Of a stretch of 64,000 nucleotides of DNA, positions 60,917 through 64,000 are shown piece after piece (position 1 is the stretch's first letter; each line of letters starts with the position of its first letter). The notes beneath the pieces are model-generated. The model made no database searches, was not told the DNA's origin, and saw only the letters and a program-made list of their open reading frames with translations. The translations under genes and the position numbers were made by a program. The DNA is taken from the NCBI GenBank assembly GCA_041392665.1, contig JAWKLQ010000014.1, forward strand, positions 138,821 through 202,820, written 5' to 3'. The DNA is from Flavilitoribacter sp020436695. GTDB lineage: Bacteria; Bacteroidota; Bacteroidia; Chitinophagales; Saprospiraceae.

Positions 60917-62383
60917 ATGTGGCAACATAAGCTTATAGATCTGCTCGGAAAGCTCAATCGAAAGGAGATGACCCGCTTTCGGGAATTTTCTCAGTCGCCG
61001 TATTTCAATAAACACGTCGGTGTGCAGGCATTGGTGGCCTATCTGGAACAATGTTATCCGGATTTTGAGGAACGAAAGTGCGAGCGCAACGTAGTCTTTC
61101 GTCATTTGTTTCCCGGTAAGCGGCACGATCAGGGCAAACTGGCGGTACTATTTACCTATACCTACCGGCTGGCCGAGCAGTTTTTGGCCCAAGAAGCACT
61201 GAAACTCGAGCCCGCAGAAACCAATAACCTCCTATTACGCGGTCTTCGACAGGTAAAGGCATTTGGTCTGTACCACCGGGCACTGGATCGCTCGACGGAT
61301 CATCTGGAGAATGCAGCCGAACAACCCAGCGTTCAGTGGTGGCACCGCTATCGCCTTTCGGCCGAACAGGATTACTACCTCAATCACATTGTTGCCAAAC
61401 GTGACCTTTCCGGGCTGACGGAGATGGAGCAGCGGCTGGACCACTTTTATCTTGCCGAGAAGATGAAAAACGCGGTGGAGATGCAGGTACGTCGCAATAT
61501 GGTTAAAGTACAGACGGAGAGTCGATTGATGGCCTCTGCGCTCCGGGAAGTGGCTGAAAATATGGAGGACTACCGGGAGATCCCGGCGGTCTACCTGTAC
61601 TACAAGCTCTACATTATGTTGAGTGAAAGTGATCACCGCTACTACTTTGAGGCGCTGCGGGTTTTGAAAGATAGCGAGGCCAGTTTCCCTGCTCCCGAAC
61701 GGGCCGGCCTTTACAATTACTTTCAGAATTACTGCATCCGGGAGATCAATCAGAATAATCTGCAATTTCTTACTGAGTTGTTCCGGTTGTATCAGTCTCA
61801 ACTCGAACAGGAACTCTTGCTGGAAGAAGGCCATTTGTCCGAATGGCACTACAAGAACATTGTTACGGTAGGGCTAAGACTGGGAGAACTGGAATGGGTT
61901 CACCGCTTTATCAATGATTACCGATCCAGTTTGCGTCCGGAAGTGGCGGATAATGCCTTTCGCTTCAATCTGGCGGCCTATTACCACGAAGCTGGTCAGT
62001 TTGGCGAGGTATTAGACCTGTTAATCCAGGTGGAATATAGCGATCCCCGGTACAATCAGAGTGCCAAAGCGCTTTTGCTGCGCACCTACTACGAAATGGG
62101 AGAAGATGAGGCCCTGTTCTCATTGGTGGATTCTTTCCTGCAATACCTGCAGCGCAATGAACTCATGGCTGATTTTCGACGGAGCGGCTACTACCATCTG
62201 TTTCGTCTTACCCGCCGGGTGGCACACATACGTTCGCGTATTGGTTATGATAAATGGGAAAAGACCCTGAAAGATATTGACAAACTGAAAAAAGAAGTGG
62301 CTGCTGCTGCGGCTATTTTTAACCAGTCGTGGCTGGAAGCCAAGATCGAGGCCCTTACCGAGGAGGAGCAGGTAGGCAGATGA
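60917..62383 (+). CDS. Conserved helical-repeat protein of unknown function
   Basis: 488 residues with no signal peptide or membrane helix. The start MWQHKLIDLLGKLNRKEMTRFREFSQSPYFNKH is typical of a group of Saprospiria hypothetical proteins as I remember them. The rest is a series of helix pairs (for example RAGLYNYFQNYCIREINQNNLQFL, then AYYHEAGQFGEVLDLLIQVEYSDPRYNQSAKALLLRTYYEMGEDEAL) that look like TPR-type repeats, ending in a charged coiled coil. It is divergent from the giant secreted protein and may be functionally linked, but the sequence does not show how. A scaffold role is the most one can propose. Confidence 0.75.
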   Translation: MWQHKLIDLLGKLNRKEMTRFREFSQSPYFNKHVGVQALVAYLEQCYPDFEERKCERNVVFRHLFPGKRHDQGKLAVLFTYTYRLAEQFLAQEALKLEPAETNNLLLRGLRQVKAFGLYHRALDRSTDHLENAAEQPSVQWWHRYRLSAEQDYYLNHIVAKRDLSGLTEMEQRLDHFYLAEKMKNAVEMQVRRNMVKVQTESRLMASALREVAENMEDYREIPAVYLYYKLYIMLSESDHRYYFEALRVLKDSEASFPAPERAGLYNYFQNYCIREINQNNLQFLTELFRLYQSQLEQELLLEEGHLSEWHYKNIVTVGLRLGELEWVHRFINDYRSSLRPEVADNAFRFNLAAYYHEAGQFGEVLDLLIQVEYSDPRYNQSAKALLLRTYYEMGEDEALFSLVDSFLQYLQRNELMADFRRSGYYHLFRLTRRVAHIRSRIGYDKWEKTLKDIDKLKKEVAAAAAIFNQSWLEAKIEALTEEEQVGR

Positions 62384-62650
62384 TCAGATGTCAGTAATCT
62401 GGTTACGGTGGCCAAATGTGGTAAAAGCAGTGAAAACTAATAGCGATCATTAGTTAATCAATAAGGTTTCTTTAGCTCAAAGAGCAGTTTCCGGGCAAAT
62501 GATCGTTAATTAATTTAGTTAAGTAGTGTTAAAATAGTAACTTTTTGTTGATACTTTTAGTATAAATGGTAAAATTTGTATACGAAATTGTTGACTACAA
62601 CAGTTAACTTACGTCAAAACTATAGTTTCAATTATCAAATTTTGATACCC

Positions 62651-63931
62651 ATGACCAAAAGATCACTATTCGCAAACCTGATGTTTGCTTTATTGGCGGG
62701 ATCTTTTTCTTCCTTATCTGCACAAACTTTCAGCTCCGCAGAACGCGGCATTGCCGTTTTTTATGCTGATTATCTGGAAGGCCAACCCACGGCCTACGGT
62801 GATGTTTACCATCGCGACCAGATGACGGCAGCCCATCGCACCTATCCGGCCGGAACTATGTTAAAGGTGACCCGTCTGGACACCAAGCGGTCCGTCGTTG
62901 TACGGGTTAATGACCGTGGAGCCTATTGTGATGGCTGTGTAGTGGATCTGTCCAAGGTGGCTGCCCTGCAACTGGACCTACTGAAGACAGGCAAAGCGAT
63001 GGTTTCCGTGGAAGTAATTGGAAAGCAAAATAGCGCTGCTACCAATTCGACTACTACTGCTGCCAAATCAACTGTTATCACACCGGTAAATAACGGATTG
63101 CTGACTACGGCCAATTCTTATTCCCGGCCTAATGCAGCTGCCGCCGAACGTCCTGCTAACCAGCATTCCTCCTATCCGCGGCCATATTCAGAATATGCGA
63201 ACAATAATACTTACACTGCTTCCAGGAGCGTGCCTTCTTCGGGCTATGTCGCCACCGAGCAGCCGGTGAGTTATTCCAGTGATGTACAGGCCCGGACCCC
63301 GGTTGCTTACGATCAGTATCAGCCGCAACAAGCGCAGACACAAGCACAAACATCCTATAATTATTATCAGGCACAGGCTGCACAGCAACAAACGACTGGT
63401 AATATCCAGGATGTGCGTTCCAGCAAGGCAACTTATGAGCGACTGCAGGCCAGGGGATTACTACCGGAGACCAAGGTGCAGGACAATGATGCTTCCTTTT
63501 ACGAGAGAGGCAATATGCAGGTACCCAATAGCTACGAGCACAACGACGAACCGGTGGTCAATTCCAAAGGCAGTCCGAACCCGTCTGCCTATATTCAGTG
63601 GAATAATACACCAACTTCTACGGCCGCTCCGCAGGCTTACAGTTCTGCATCCAGTTATCCGCAGACCTATGAAGCGACGGTAAACGTACCGCAGGGTAAA
63701 TATGCCCTCCAACTGGCTTCTTATCGCAATATCGATAATGCCCAACGGCAGTTGACTGCGTTGAGAAAGAAAGGATTAAATGATGCTTACCTGCTGGAAA
63801 CCAGCAATAGCGGCGGTAAGCTGTACAAAATATTACATGGTCCTTATGGTAGCAAAGAAGCTGCTACCCAGGAATTGCAGCATTTCAAGAGCAATATGCT
63901 GCTGGATGGGATCGTCATTCTTCTTCAATAA
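62651..63931 (+). CDS. RlpA-like septal ring lytic transglycosylase with SPOR domain
   Basis: 426 residues from ATG 62651 (a TTG further upstream at 62576 gives no signal peptide). The signal peptide ends in SSLSAQ. Residues about 30-125 are the double-psi beta-barrel domain: FYADYLEGQPTAYGDVYH, the catalytic histidine in MTAAHRTYPAGT and the aspartate in VVRVNDRGAY. A 210-residue low-complexity linker rich in Gln, Ser, Tyr and Pro follows. The last 75 residues are a SPOR domain (YALQLASYRNIDNAQRQL, then LYKILHGPYGSKEAA), which binds denuded peptidoglycan at the division site. The enzyme would cleave glycan strands without stem peptides at the septum. The 267-base gap upstream contains no other gene. 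Confidence 0.92.
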   Translation: MTKRSLFANLMFALLAGSFSSLSAQTFSSAERGIAVFYADYLEGQPTAYGDVYHRDQMTAAHRTYPAGTMLKVTRLDTKRSVVVRVNDRGAYCDGCVVDLSKVAALQLDLLKTGKAMVSVEVIGKQNSAATNSTTTAAKSTVITPVNNGLLTTANSYSRPNAAAAERPANQHSSYPRPYSEYANNNTYTASRSVPSSGYVATEQPVSYSSDVQARTPVAYDQYQPQQAQTQAQTSYNYYQAQAAQQQTTGNIQDVRSSKATYERLQARGLLPETKVQDNDASFYERGNMQVPNSYEHNDEPVVNSKGSPNPSAYIQWNNTPTSTAAPQAYSSASSYPQTYEATVNVPQGKYALQLASYRNIDNAQRQLTALRKKGLNDAYLLETSNSGGKLYKILHGPYGSKEAATQELQHFKSNMLLDGIVILLQ

Positions 63932-63932
63932 G

Positions 63933-63977
63933 TGACGGAGCAAAAATTGGTTCATTTATTTCCGTCAAACTACTAAG
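63933..63977. repeat. TGACGG...CCGTCA hairpin repeat, copy 3
   Basis: TGACGG (63933-63938), AGCAAAAATTGGTTCATTTATTT and CCGTCA (63962-63967), followed by AACTACTAAG, the complement of CTTAGTAGTT found before copy 2. It begins two bases after the RlpA stop, so it can serve as its terminator. Confidence 0.75.
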
Positions 63978-64000
63978 ATAGTCAAGATGTGAGCAAGTGA

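Overview
The window comes from a Bacteroidota chromosome, most likely an aerobic, probably marine member of the Saprospiria (Lewinella/Saprospiraceae-like). This placement is inferred from several things. There are Na+-translocating NADH:quinone reductase genes, a SusC/SusD pair, a C-terminal Por (type IX) secretion signal on a giant secreted protein, LVIVD-repeat lipoproteins, AT-rich starts without clear Shine-Dalgarno sites, and a few TTG-N19/20-TAnnTTTG promoters of the Bacteroidota type. I saw no rRNA, tRNA, CRISPR array or prophage. Gene density is high and most genes have ordinary chromosomal character.

Layout. 1-1.8 kb: the end of the nqr operon (nqrE end, nqrF) and a terminator. 2-4.7 kb: a small accessory patch with a secreted orphan, an inverted repeat, a nucleoside-phosphorylase fusion gene broken at a seven-base G tract, a coupled EAD11-type gene and a transposase remnant. 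4.9-10 kb: alpha-amylase lipoprotein plus SLC45-like sugar transporter, MgtC/DUF4010 membrane protein, methionine aminopeptidase. 10-17 kb: Na/Pi-type transporter, then a leftward two-component block. That block holds a histidine kinase, a LuxR-type regulator, a secreted papain-like protein, two orphans and a predicted small structured RNA. The RNA promoter shares an operator and exact spacing with the regulator promoter.

17.9-34.1 kb: a polysaccharide utilization locus with SusC, SusD, a double-LamG surface lipoprotein, two GH144-like endoglucanases and an esterase-GH3 fusion beta-glucosidase. It faces a membrane-spanning propeller/HTH regulator. GH144 plus GH3 suggests beta-1,2-glucan as substrate (inference). 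34.2-37.4 kb: ECF sigma factor, HEAT-containing anti-sigma-like protein and two DUF4097-like exported proteins. 37.4-40.9 kb: DapA-family aldolase, degenerate epimerase and a non-canonical Nramp. 41-48.3 kb: two LVIVD lipoproteins, an outer-membrane barrel, a second ECF sigma factor with a transmembrane/barrel partner, a lipoprotein and rimM. 48.4-52.5 kb: formate-THF ligase and a sulfur module (SQR, DsrC/TusE-like, DsrE2). 52.9-64 kb: small lipoprotein, patatin-POTRA-barrel protein, a 1637-residue secreted protein with ten Cys-bounded repeats, a helical orphan and RlpA-SPOR.

The intergenic DNA is patterned. One roughly 38-bp hairpin family (TGACGG...CCGTCA) occurs three times, and the 10-mer GTCGTAAGTC or its complement occurs at least eleven times, always between genes and usually as facing copies. 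The three observations I rate most worth following are the broken phosphorylase/EAD11 module with its homopolymer switch, the shared-operator regulator/small-RNA pair, and the repeat-word hairpins.
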